Source: Mycobacterium montefiorense
GTDB taxonomy: Bacteria; Actinomycetota; Actinomycetes; Mycobacteriales; Mycobacteriaceae
Assembly: GCF_003112775.1 (NCBI RefSeq)
Contig: NZ_BFCH01000026.1
Span: 1 to 64,000 of the forward strand
Direction of reading: 5' to 3'
Length of the DNA stretch: 64,000 nucleotides
Below are positions 16,108 to 24,660 of the stretch, in pieces. The stretch's first letter is position 1. Every line of letters starts with the position of its first letter. The translations under genes and the position numbers were made by a program. The notes under the pieces are model-generated. The model had not been told where the DNA came from and made no database searches. It was given only the letters and a program-made list of their open reading frames with translations.

Positions 16108-16965
16108 CTATGTGCGTGGGGAATCTCCAGCCGGCACGGCAGACAACAGCAGGAGATCGGCGAGAGCGCGCCACGAATCGGTGATCGCGATGGCACCGGC
16201 CTCAATCAATTCTGCACGGCGGCAATCCCGTTCGTCGGATAGGACGAACATCAGGTTACCGACGGTGGCGTAGCCCGCCGCGACCGCGGAAGTCACGCCG
16301 GCGACCGAGTCTTCGATGGCCAGCCCTTGGTGCGCTGCGACGCCCAGCACCTGGCCGGCATGCAGATACACCGCGGGGTCGGGTTTGCTTGTCGGCGCCG
16401 CCAGAGAATCCTCCGCGCTGAAGGTCACAGCTTCCGGTAACAGCGAGTCGAGGCCGGTGGCAATGAAGCAGGCACGCAGACGCTTGGTTGCGCTGGAACT
16501 GACCGCCGCGAGAGCGTAATGCTCCGCGAGGTCGGCCAACGGTTCCAGCACCTGCGGATCCGGTGTCAGGGTGGCCCCCAAATGAGCGGTGACCCGTTCG
16601 CGCTCTTCGCGGACCCATTGCTCGAGTTCGTCGGCGGCCAACGCGTTGCCGCTCGCCAGGTCGCCGGCAGCGGCGACTACTGCCCCGGGACGATCCTGAG
16701 CCAAGGTCTGATCGAGCGGCAGTTCACACTGCACCGCCAGATCGAGAGCGGTGGTGCGGAAGTTCTTCCCGACAGCCCGCTTACGCAGCTCCTCAGAGCT
16801 CAGTGGCGCGCTCACGCCGAACCTGGCCAGGAAACGATTCGTCACGTCGGTCGATGCGTCGAACGCCGGCCGCTCCGATCCAAACAGGTTGTCATCGGCG
16901 TCGCAGAGCAAGGTAGTGATCGACGCCGGGTCGAATTCGCGCACAAAGCTGAAGCCGGAGTTCAT
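16108..16965 (-). CDS. HAD-superfamily phosphatase
   Basis: 285 residues, haloacid-dehalogenase fold like beta-phosphoglucomutase/sugar-phosphatases. Motif I is unusual (LLCDADDNLFGSE, with the Asp-Ala-Asp pair), motif II Ser lies in AVSSSA, motif III Lys in SKPDP and motif IV in AIEDS. The cap domain lies between residues about 40 and 130. It overlaps the upstream polyol dehydrogenase by 4 nt, so it belongs to the polyol operon and may dephosphorylate a polyol phosphate or sugar phosphate (inference). A gap of 109 bp separates it from the next operon gene. Confidence 0.8.
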   Translation of the reverse strand: MNSGFSFVREFDPASITTLLCDADDNLFGSERPAFDASTDVTNRFLARFGVSAPLSSEELRKRAVGKNFRTTALDLAVQCELPLDQTLAQDRPGAVVAAAGDLASGNALAADELEQWVREERERVTAHLGATLTPDPQVLEPLADLAEHYALAAVSSSATKRLRACFIATGLDSLLPEAVTFSAEDSLAAPTSKPDPAVYLHAGQVLGVAAHQGLAIEDSVAGVTSAVAAGYATVGNLMFVLSDERDCRRAELIEAGAIAITDSWRALADLLLLSAVPAGDSPRT

Positions 16966-18488
16966 CGCGCCACCAACTCCCGCTCGTCGTTGCGCATCGC
17001 GTCGCGCAGCGTGGGCACCACACCGCGATCGTCGATATCCGCGATCATGTCGCCCAGCCGCTCCGCAAAACCGGGAACCGCGCGCACCTCGGCGAACATC
17101 TCATGCCCCAGCAGCGGATCGGGGTTGCTGCTTGCCATGTTGGCCAACCTAACCACCGGTATCGCCTGCGAGTCTTCCAGGCGCAGCTTTCGTCCCTCGA
17201 GGTCGTGGCCGCGCATGTAGCGGGCCCAGCCGGCAACAGCCAACATCAGCAGCGTGTGCGGCCTGCGCTGCGCGATCGCCTCGTGCAGGGAGGGCAGGAC
17301 AAACGACGCGATTTTGCTCGTTCCCCGCCGCGCCAGCCGCGACAATTGGTCGCTCATCCGGGGATTGCTGAGCCGATCGAGCAGGGTGCCCCGGTACTCC
17401 GGGGTGTTCATCCCGGGGATAGCGGGCAGCAGTGGCTGAATTTCGTCGCTCAGCAGCTTCTCGACGTAATCGAACAGGACGCGATCTCCCATCGCTTCGT
17501 CGGTGCGCTGGTAACCGGCCAGTGTGGCCAGACACGCCAGCGCGATATGGGTTCCGTTGAGCAGACGGGTCTTGATCAGCTTGTGGTCGCTGACATCGGC
17601 AACGAATTCGGCACCGACCAAGTCAAGTGGCGGCCGCCCATTGCTGAAGGAATCCTCGATCACCCATTGGCGATACGGCTCGGTCACGACCGGCCATTTG
17701 TCGGCGACACCGAATGTCTGCTCGACAAACTTGCGCTCCGACTTGGAGGTCTGCGGGGTGATGCGATCGACCATGGTCGACGGGAACGCGACATGCGTGT
17801 CGATCCAGCGGGCCAGCCCGGGGTCCTTCAACGCGGCGAACGACACCAGCGCGGTTCGCGCCGGCTGGGTGTCGCCGGGAATGTTGTCGCAGCAGAGCAC
17901 GGTGAACGGCGCGACACCCGCGCGGCGGCGGTAGTCGAGAGCTTCGGCCAGATATCCCCACGCGGTGGCATAGCCATCGGACGCGACGAGGTCGGCGCGC
18001 ACGTCTGGGTCCTCGGTGTCGAATTCGTCGGTGACCGGATTCAGGAAGTATCCGTTGCCGGTGATCGTCAGGCTGACAATGCGGGTCTGCGGATCGGCCA
18101 GGGCGGCGCGCACCGCTGAGCCATCATTCGGCGCGTAATGCACGGAGCCGATCGAACCGACCACGCGGGCGGTTTGGCGGTCATGACCGCGCTGTACCAC
18201 GGTGTACAGCCCATCTTGTGCCGACAGCAAGTCTTTGACGTCGGGGGAGTGCAGGCTGACGCCGGTGACGCCCCAACGATCAGAAATGCCCGCGCGGGCA
18301 AGGTCGTCGAAGTAGACGGCCTGATGTGCGCGGTGGAAGTTGCCGGCGCCGATGTGAACGACACCCCGCTGTAGGGCTGACCTGTCGTAAGTAGGCACGT
18401 CAACACGGTGCGAATGCAGTTGTAGTGTCGCGTCGCTCAGAGGAACGCCGCTTTTTGGACGCCAGGGGGGAGGAATGACATCAAACAT
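16962..18488 (-). CDS. Mannitol 2-dehydrogenase-type polyol dehydrogenase, copy 2
   Basis: 508 residues, same family as copy 1 with the signature GVVHIGAGNFHRAHQAVYF, TMVDRITP and the catalytic pattern KTRLLNGTHIAL (Lys, Asn, His). It diverges from copy 1 throughout, so the two probably have different substrates. First gene of the four-gene operon. ATG at 18488 is preferred because upstream sequence runs into the ligD promoter; no Shine-Dalgarno is evident, so a leaderless transcript is possible. Confidence 0.85.
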   Translation of the reverse strand: MFDVIPPPWRPKSGVPLSDATLQLHSHRVDVPTYDRSALQRGVVHIGAGNFHRAHQAVYFDDLARAGISDRWGVTGVSLHSPDVKDLLSAQDGLYTVVQRGHDRQTARVVGSIGSVHYAPNDGSAVRAALADPQTRIVSLTITGNGYFLNPVTDEFDTEDPDVRADLVASDGYATAWGYLAEALDYRRRAGVAPFTVLCCDNIPGDTQPARTALVSFAALKDPGLARWIDTHVAFPSTMVDRITPQTSKSERKFVEQTFGVADKWPVVTEPYRQWVIEDSFSNGRPPLDLVGAEFVADVSDHKLIKTRLLNGTHIALACLATLAGYQRTDEAMGDRVLFDYVEKLLSDEIQPLLPAIPGMNTPEYRGTLLDRLSNPRMSDQLSRLARRGTSKIASFVLPSLHEAIAQRRPHTLLMLAVAGWARYMRGHDLEGRKLRLEDSQAIPVVRLANMASSNPDPLLGHEMFAEVRAVPGFAERLGDMIADIDDRGVVPTLRDAMRNDERELVAR

Positions 18489-18618
18489 TGTCTGTCTGTG
18501 CCCAGAGTTGGCGGCCGGTATAACGCCTTCGTGGCTCTTGTCACAAATAAATCCACCCCGACGACGATTGTCGGTGGTCAGAGCAGTTGACACCGCAGAA
18601 ACGCGTAGGTTGACTCTC

Positions 18619-20874
18619 ATGGCACCGCGGGTCAAACTGACCAACCCCGAAAAGGTGCTCTACCCTGTGACCGGCACCACGAAGGCCGACATCTTCGACT
18701 ATTACCTCGATATCGCCGAGGTCATGGTCCCGCACATCGCCGGGCGTCCGGCCACCCGTAAGCGCTGGCCGAATGGCGTTGAGCAGTCTTCGTTTTTCGA
18801 AAAGCAGCTGGCGTCCTCAGCCCCCGACTGGCTGCCTCGCGCCAGCGTGACGCACCGCTCCGGAACCACCACGTACCCGATCATCGACAGCGTCGATGCA
18901 CTGGCCTGGATCGCGCAGCAGGCGGCGCTGGAGGTACACGTACCGCAGTGGCGGTTCGTCGCGCAGTGGACCCGCGGCAAGGCCGAAGAACGCAAGCCCG
19001 GCCCGGCAACACGATTGGTGTTCGACCTGGACCCGGGTGAGGGCGTCACGATGGCTCGACTGGCTGAGGTGGCTCGCGCGGTGCGCGACCTGATCGCCGA
19101 TATCGGGCTGACCACCTTCCCGCTCACCAGCGGCAGCAAGGGCCTGCATCTCTATGCGCCACTGGACGAGCCGGTAAGCAGCACCGGTGCCACGGTGTTG
19201 GCGAAACGTGTTGCCCAGCAACTAGAAAAAGCAATGCCCAAGTTGGTTACCGCGACAATGACCAAGAGTGTGCGCGCGGGCAAGGTATTCCTGGACTGGA
19301 GCCAGAACAGCGGATCGAAGACCACGATCGCGCCCTACTCGCTGCGCGGCCGGGAACACCCCACCGTCGCGGCGCCGCGCAGCTGGGAGGAACTCGACGA
19401 CCCGGCACTGGCGCAGCTGCGCTACGACGAGGTGCTGGCCCGGGTCGCCCGGGACGGCGACCTGCTGGCACCGCTGGACACCGATGCACCCGTCGCGGAT
19501 CGGTTGACCAAATACCGCAGCATGCGCGACGCGGCGAAGACGCCCGAACCGGTACCCCATGCTAAACTCGCTGCAGGTCAGGGGAATACGTTCGTCATCC
19601 AGGAGCACCATGCCCGCCGGCTGCACTACGACTTCCGGCTGGAAAAAGACGGCGTGCTGGTGTCATGGGCAGTGCCGAAAAACCTGCCCGAGACGACGTC
19701 GGTGAACCACCTCGCGGTGCACACCGAAGATCATCCGCTCGAATACGGCACGTTCGAGGGCAGCATTCCCAAAGGGGAATACGGGGCCGGCAAGGTGGTC
19801 ATCTGGGATTCCGGAACCTACGACGCCGAGAAATTTCGCGATGACGAGGTCATCGTGAATCTGCATGGCAGCCGAATTTCCGGTCGCTACGCGCTGATTC
19901 AAACCAACGGTGACCAATGGCTGGCCCGCCGAATGAAAGACCAGAAGGTGTTCGAGTTCGACGAGATCGCTCCGATGCTTGCCACGCATGGTTCGGTGGC
20001 AAACCTAAAAGCCGGCCAGTGGGCGTTCGAGGGGAAGTGGGACGGCTACCGGCTGCTGATCGAGGCGGACCGGGGCAGCGCGCGGGTGCGGTCCAGAAGC
20101 GGCCGGGACGTCACCAAAGAGTATCCGCAATTGCGTTCGCTGGCAGAAGATCTCGCTGACCACCATGTGCTGCTCGACGGCGAGATCGTAGCGTTGGACA
20201 AATCCGGGGTGCCCAGTTTCAACGAAATGCAGAACCGCAATCGCGCCACGCGCATCGAGTTCTGGGCGTTCGACCTGGTCTACCTGGACGGCCGCTCGCT
20301 GCTGCGGGCAAAATATCCCGATCGCCGTCGATTGCTGGAAACCCTTGGCAGCGCAAGCAGTCTCACCGTTCCCGAGTTGCTACCGGGGGACGGCGCCGAC
20401 GCACTCGAGCATTCGCGTCAGCACGGCTGGGAGGGTGTGGTTGCCAAGAAGCGCGACTCCACCTATCAGCCCGGCAGGCGCTCGGGGTCCTGGGTCAAAG
20501 ACAAGCATTGGAACACCCAGGAAGTCGTGATCGGTGGCTGGAAAGCCGGCGAAGGCGGCCGCAGCAGCGGCATCGGCTCGTTGATGGTCGGCATTCCCGG
20601 CGAGGGCGGCCTACACTTCGTCGGCAGGGTCGGAACCGGCTTCACCGAACGCGACCTGGCCAACCTGAAAAAGACGCTGGCTGGGCTGCACACCGACGAA
20701 TCTCCGTTCGAGGCCAGGCTGCCGCCGCGCGACGCTAAGGGCGTCACATTCGTCAAGCCGGTTCTGGTCGGCGAGGTGCGCTACAGCGAGCAGACTCCGG
20801 ATGATCGTTTGCGCCAACCGAGTTGGCGTGGGTTGCGGCCTGACAAGTCGCCAAGTGAGGTGGTGCGCGAATGA
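18619..20874 (+). CDS. ligD: Multifunctional ATP-dependent DNA ligase LigD (POL-PE-LIG)
   Basis: 751 residues, NHEJ polymerase, nuclease and ligase. The primase-like polymerase domain (about 1-280) carries VFDLDPGEG with the metal Asp pair and SGSKGLHLY. The 3'-phosphoesterase domain (about 300-440) has FVIQEHHARRLHYDFRLE and HTEDHPLEYGTFEG with the metal His residues. The ligase domain (from about 455) has FEGKWDGYR, with the adenylated Lys in KWDG, and WVKDKHWNTQEVVIGGW. The ATG at 18619 matches the family start VKLTNPEKVLYP. It corresponds to Rv0938. The stop overlaps the next gene by 4 nt. Confidence 0.96.
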   Translation: MAPRVKLTNPEKVLYPVTGTTKADIFDYYLDIAEVMVPHIAGRPATRKRWPNGVEQSSFFEKQLASSAPDWLPRASVTHRSGTTTYPIIDSVDALAWIAQQAALEVHVPQWRFVAQWTRGKAEERKPGPATRLVFDLDPGEGVTMARLAEVARAVRDLIADIGLTTFPLTSGSKGLHLYAPLDEPVSSTGATVLAKRVAQQLEKAMPKLVTATMTKSVRAGKVFLDWSQNSGSKTTIAPYSLRGREHPTVAAPRSWEELDDPALAQLRYDEVLARVARDGDLLAPLDTDAPVADRLTKYRSMRDAAKTPEPVPHAKLAAGQGNTFVIQEHHARRLHYDFRLEKDGVLVSWAVPKNLPETTSVNHLAVHTEDHPLEYGTFEGSIPKGEYGAGKVVIWDSGTYDAEKFRDDEVIVNLHGSRISGRYALIQTNGDQWLARRMKDQKVFEFDEIAPMLATHGSVANLKAGQWAFEGKWDGYRLLIEADRGSARVRSRSGRDVTKEYPQLRSLAEDLADHHVLLDGEIVALDKSGVPSFNEMQNRNRATRIEFWAFDLVYLDGRSLLRAKYPDRRRLLETLGSASSLTVPELLPGDGADALEHSRQHGWEGVVAKKRDSTYQPGRRSGSWVKDKHWNTQEVVIGGWKAGEGGRSSGIGSLMVGIPGEGGLHFVGRVGTGFTERDLANLKKTLAGLHTDESPFEARLPPRDAKGVTFVKPVLVGEVRYSEQTPDDRLRQPSWRGLRPDKSPSEVVRE

Positions 20875-22802
20875 AATGGGTGACATTTCGAGGTGCTGAC
20901 GGCGAGCGGACCGGGGTGCTCTCTGGCGACGTGATCTACCCGATGCCACCGGGTGTGACGCTGCTCGATCTGCTCGGGCGCGGCGCCGACGGGCTGCGCG
21001 AAGCCGGCGAGCAGGCAAGCCGTTGCGAGCCGGTGCGTCTGGGCGACGTGACGCTGCTGGCGCCCATCCCGCGACCGCCGTCGATCCGGGATTCCCTGTG
21101 CTTTTTGGACCACATGCGCAATTGCCAAGCCGCGGTGGGCGCCGGGCGGGTACTCAGCGATACCTGGTATCGCATCCCGGCCTTCTATTTCGCTTGTCCG
21201 GCAACCGTTCTGGGGCCTTACGACGATGCGCCGATGGCGCCTGGAAGTGCTTGGCAGGACTTCGAATTGGAGATCGCCGCTGTCATCGGGACATGCGGTA
21301 AAAACCTGACGGTTGAGCAGGCCGAACAGGCCATCATCGGCTACACGATCTTCAACGATTGGTCGGCACGAGACCTGCAGCAGCTGGAAACCCAGTTGGC
21401 GATCGGGCAGGGCAAGGGAAAGGACAGCGGAGTCACGCTCGGTCCCTACCTGGTCACACCCGATGAACTCGAGCCGTACCGCCGCGACGGCAAACTTGAC
21501 CTACAGGTGAGCGCACTGGTCAACGACAAGGAGATCGGGTCGGGCTCCACCGCCCAGATGGATTGGAGCTTCGGCGAAGTCGTCTCCTATATCTCGCGTG
21601 GTGTGCAGCTCGCACCCGGCGACGTCGTCGGGTCGGGCACGGTGCCCACCTGCACGCTGGTAGAGCACCTCAGCCTCGCGGGGCCGGAGTCGTTTCCCGG
21701 ATGGCTGCGCGACGGCGACGTCGTCACGTTGCGGGTGCAGGGCCTGGGGGAGACCCGGCAAACCGTTCGTGCGAGCAACCCGCCGCACCGGCTGGCACCC
21801 AGGCTCAATCCTCAGGCCGCACCCGCGTCGGACCGCGTCAACCGCGCGCCCGCACGAGTGCCTTACACCCGTGGGCTGCACGAGGTCGGCGACCGGGTCT
21901 GGGCGTGGACGCTGCCGGACGGTGGCTATGGCTGGAGTAACGCCGGACTGGTCAGTGGCGACGGCGCCTCATTGTTGGTGGACACGCTGTTCGACCTCGC
22001 GCTGACCCGCGAAATGCTCACCGCGATGCGGCCGTTCACCGAGCGGGCGGCGATCACCGACGCGTTGATCACCCACTCGAACGGCGACCACACCCACGGC
22101 AATCAACTGCTCGACGCGTCGGTGCGCATCATCGCCGCGCAGGGCACCGCTGACGAGATCGAACACGGAATGGCGCCCGAGATGCTGGCCATGGTGCAGA
22201 CCGCCAATCTCGGCCCGATCGCGACGCCCTACACGCGAGACCGGTTCGGGCACTTTGACTTCAGCGGCATCCAGGTGCGCAACGCCGACCTAACGTTCGA
22301 CCACGAGCTGTCCATCGAGGTCGGCGGCCGGCGGATCGAGCTGCTGAACCTGGGCCCCGCGCACACCGCGGCGGACTCCGTGGTGCACGTACCCGATGCC
22401 GGGGTGCTGTTCGGCGGTGATCTGCTGTTCATCGGCTGCACCCCGATTGTGTGGGCGGGCCCGATCGCCAACTGGGTTGCTGCCTGCGATGCGATGATCG
22501 CGCTGGATGCCCCGACGGTGGTGCCCGGGCACGGCCCGGTTACCGATCCGGACGGGATCCGCGCTGTGCGTGGCTATCTCGCGCATGTTGCCGAGCAAAC
22601 CAAGGCTTCCTATGACAAGGGGCTGTCGTGGACCGAGGCCGCGGACACCATCGATCTGGGTGAGTACGCCACCTGGCTGGACGCCGAGCGGGTCGTTGTA
22701 AACGTCTATCAACGCTATCGCGAACTCGACCCGGACACACCGCAATTGGAGACGATGGCGTTGCTGGTGATGCAGGCCGAGTGGTTGGCCAAACACGGCT
22801 GA
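20871..22802 (+). CDS. FAA-hydrolase / metallo-beta-lactamase fusion (Rv0939-like)
   Basis: 643 residues, two catalytic domains. Residues about 1-300 form a fumarylacetoacetate hydrolase-type domain (FELEIAAVIG with the metal Glu pair, GYTIFNDWSARDLQ, KGKDSGVTLGPYLV), as in HHDD isomerase/2-oxohepta-3-ene-1,7-dioate hydratases. Residues about 335-600 form a metallo-beta-lactamase domain with THSNGDHTHGN (HxNxDH variant), GPAHTAAD, GGDLLF and VPGHGP. It matches my memory of Rv0939. The 4-nt ATGA overlap with ligD couples their translation, although no metabolic link to DNA repair is known to me. Substrates unknown. Confidence 0.82.
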   Translation: MKWVTFRGADGERTGVLSGDVIYPMPPGVTLLDLLGRGADGLREAGEQASRCEPVRLGDVTLLAPIPRPPSIRDSLCFLDHMRNCQAAVGAGRVLSDTWYRIPAFYFACPATVLGPYDDAPMAPGSAWQDFELEIAAVIGTCGKNLTVEQAEQAIIGYTIFNDWSARDLQQLETQLAIGQGKGKDSGVTLGPYLVTPDELEPYRRDGKLDLQVSALVNDKEIGSGSTAQMDWSFGEVVSYISRGVQLAPGDVVGSGTVPTCTLVEHLSLAGPESFPGWLRDGDVVTLRVQGLGETRQTVRASNPPHRLAPRLNPQAAPASDRVNRAPARVPYTRGLHEVGDRVWAWTLPDGGYGWSNAGLVSGDGASLLVDTLFDLALTREMLTAMRPFTERAAITDALITHSNGDHTHGNQLLDASVRIIAAQGTADEIEHGMAPEMLAMVQTANLGPIATPYTRDRFGHFDFSGIQVRNADLTFDHELSIEVGGRRIELLNLGPAHTAADSVVHVPDAGVLFGGDLLFIGCTPIVWAGPIANWVAACDAMIALDAPTVVPGHGPVTDPDGIRAVRGYLAHVAEQTKASYDKGLSWTEAADTIDLGEYATWLDAERVVVNVYQRYRELDPDTPQLETMALLVMQAEWLAKHG

Positions 22803-22874
22803 GTGTGCGCGCCCGACGACGAGTGTGCTGCCAGGGCGGGAATTTGGCGATTAATCCGCCCTGAGCGCACACTC
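22801..22874. terminator. Nested inverted repeats between convergent genes
   Basis: Outer arms GAGTGTGCGC (22801-22810) and GCGCACACTC (22865-22874) enclose inner arms CAGGGCGG (22832-22839) and CCGCCCTG (22856-22863). Both pairs are perfect. Lying between the convergent fusion gene and methyltransferase, it is probably a bidirectional terminator without a U-tract. I also recall similar strings recurring in mycobacterial intergenic regions. Confidence 0.6.
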
Positions 22875-22896
22875 GGCGCCGTGGACGCACTTGCGG

Positions 22897-23811
22897 CTAC
22901 TTCAGGACGGCAGTCACGAAGCTGATGGCCTCAACCGGGCCCCGCTGAGCCGCGTCCCGCAGTGCGGGCAGCCCCGCGGCGGTGAAGAGTTCGGCGAGGT
23001 TGAACCTGAGCACGTCCCATCCGCGTTCCTGCAGGTGTGCGGCGATGTCCGTGTGTTCGCCGAAGAAGATCAACTCGGCGTAGTCCAAATTCAATCCCTG
23101 CCGTGCCAAGGCGTCCGTTATCTTTTGGGCCTCTACCGGCGAATCCTCCACGGATCCGGTGACCGATCCGTAGTCGGCGGCGAAGCGGCTAGCTTTGGCG
23201 CTCAACGAAATAACGTTGTCCAACAGCCGAACCTCGGCCTCCGGCGGCAGGAAGCCGATCAGCACACCCTCGGCGAGCCACGCCGTGGGTTGGGCGGCAT
23301 CGAAGCCGGCGTCCCGCAGCGCGGCCGGCCAATCCTCGCGAAGGTCGATGCTGACAGGCCGGTGCTCGGCGGTGGGCTTTGCGCCGATCTTCGACAGCGT
23401 CGAGGTTTTGAACTCGATCACCTCCGGCTGGTCGATTTCGTACACGGTCGTTCCGGCCGGCCAGGAAAGCCGGTAGCCACGACTATCGAGCCCGGCCGCG
23501 ACGATCACCACCTGCCGAATGCCCGCATGCGTGGCTTGAGCGAAGAAGTCGTCGAAAAACCGTGCGCGGGCACCGAACGTGTCAGTCATCCGCGGGATGC
23601 CAAGCTTGTCGTCGCCGTCGTTGTCGAGTTCACCGGCCGCCACCCGGTTGAACAGATCGATGCCGACCGCGCGCACCAGCGGCTCGGCGAACGGGTCGTC
23701 GATCACCGGCTGCGGGCGTCTGGTCGCTGCGGCCCGCGCGGCGGCGACCAGGGTGGCGGTGGCGCCCACGCTGCTTGCCGGGTCCCAGGTGTCATCGTCG
23801 GAACGTGCCAT
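22897..23811 (-). CDS. SAM-dependent methyltransferase (TIGR00027/LCMT-like family)
   Basis: 304 residues, a member of the large mycobacterial family of putative S-adenosylmethionine methyltransferases related to leucine carboxyl methyltransferases. VGATATLVAAARAAATRRP, IDDPFAEPLVRAVG, VVIVAAGLDSRGYRL (SAM site), TVYEIDQPEVIEFK and AWLAEGVLIGFLPP are all diagnostic. Physiological substrate unknown. Divergent from a crotonase gene across 75 bp containing a dyad at 23844-23877. Not present at this spot in M. tuberculosis as I recall it. Confidence 0.88.
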   Translation of the reverse strand: MARSDDDTWDPASSVGATATLVAAARAAATRRPQPVIDDPFAEPLVRAVGIDLFNRVAAGELDNDGDDKLGIPRMTDTFGARARFFDDFFAQATHAGIRQVVIVAAGLDSRGYRLSWPAGTTVYEIDQPEVIEFKTSTLSKIGAKPTAEHRPVSIDLREDWPAALRDAGFDAAQPTAWLAEGVLIGFLPPEAEVRLLDNVISLSAKASRFAADYGSVTGSVEDSPVEAQKITDALARQGLNLDYAELIFFGEHTDIAAHLQERGWDVLRFNLAELFTAAGLPALRDAAQRGPVEAISFVTAVLK

Positions 23812-23843
23812 GGTTTCTCCTTCGGGCTCGAGTCAAAATCACG

Positions 23844-23877
23844 GTATGCCTCGTCGGTTAATAACCACTTCGCATAC
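23844..23877. promoter_or_regulatory. Nested dyad between divergent methyltransferase and crotonase genes
   Basis: Outer arms GTATGC/GCATAC flank an inner perfect palindrome GGTTA-A-TAACC (23856-23866), with nearly the same centre. The right arm ends about 10 bp before the crotonase ATG, a suitable operator position. The regulator is unknown. Confidence 0.35.
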
Positions 23878-23886
23878 GGTTTCGAT

Positions 23887-24657
23887 ATGCCTGCAGTGAC
23901 ACTGGAAACACTTGAGGAGAACATCGCCTGTATCACCCTGAACCGGCCGGAGCGCCTGAACGCGATCGACGGGTCGCTGATCGACGGCGTGGACGCTGCC
24001 CTGGACGTACTCAGCGACGGCCAGCACCGCGTCGCGATCATCACCGGCGCCGGCCAGGCCTGGACACAGCCGGCCGGTCCGGACACCCCGTCGTTCAAAA
24101 TCAACTACGACGCTCAGGTCCGGCTGGCCAACCTCTACACCCGGATCTACGAACTGGACATCCCGGTGATCGCGGCGGTCAACGGCGTCGCCGTCGGAGG
24201 CGGACTGGCGTTCACATTGGTCAGCGATATCCGGGTGGCTTCCGATCAGGCCCGCTTCGGCTCGGTCTTCATCAAGGCCGGCTTCTCGTCGATGGACATG
24301 GGCACCAGCTACCTGCTGCCGAAGATCGTCGGCGCCGGCGTGGCCCGCGAGCTCATGTTGACCGGTCGCATCATCGAGGCGGACGAGGCCTACCGCATCA
24401 AGCTGGTGCACGAGGTGGTCGCATCCGATGACCTGATGCCGGCGACACTCAAGCTGGCCCGCTCGATCGCCGAGAACAACGCATACGGTGTGTGGCAGAC
24501 CAAGATTGGTCTCAATGCGGCGCTGGACGCCCCCAGTTTGCGGCATGCCATTGAGATCGAGAACCGTACTCAGATCCTCAGCGGTTTCACCAACAACCCG
24601 GTGGAGGCAGCCAAGGCGCACATGGAGAAGCGGGCCCCCAACTGGGATCCGCTGTGA
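23887..24657 (+). CDS. Enoyl-CoA hydratase/isomerase family protein (crotonase)
   Basis: 256 residues. The crotonase core is clear: ITLNRPERLNAID near residue 18, VIAAVNGVAVGGGLAFTLVSDIRVAS (second oxyanion-hole segment) near residue 97 and the late helix pattern. The first oxyanion-hole segment is unusual: where most members have FCAGADL this one reads WTQPAGPD, and the usual catalytic Glu pair is not evident (GFSSMDMG). It may be an isomerase or a non-hydratase member. An in-frame extension upstream is antisense to the methyltransferase and not real. It ends 3 bp before the convergent LLM gene stop. Confidence 0.82.
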   Translation: MPAVTLETLEENIACITLNRPERLNAIDGSLIDGVDAALDVLSDGQHRVAIITGAGQAWTQPAGPDTPSFKINYDAQVRLANLYTRIYELDIPVIAAVNGVAVGGGLAFTLVSDIRVASDQARFGSVFIKAGFSSMDMGTSYLLPKIVGAGVARELMLTGRIIEADEAYRIKLVHEVVASDDLMPATLKLARSIAENNAYGVWQTKIGLNAALDAPSLRHAIEIENRTQILSGFTNNPVEAAKAHMEKRAPNWDPL

Positions 24658-24660
24658 CGG

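Noticed and set aside
22891..23886. Long in-frame N-terminal extension of the crotonase
   Set aside because: It runs antisense through the methyltransferase gene; crotonase homology begins at 23887.
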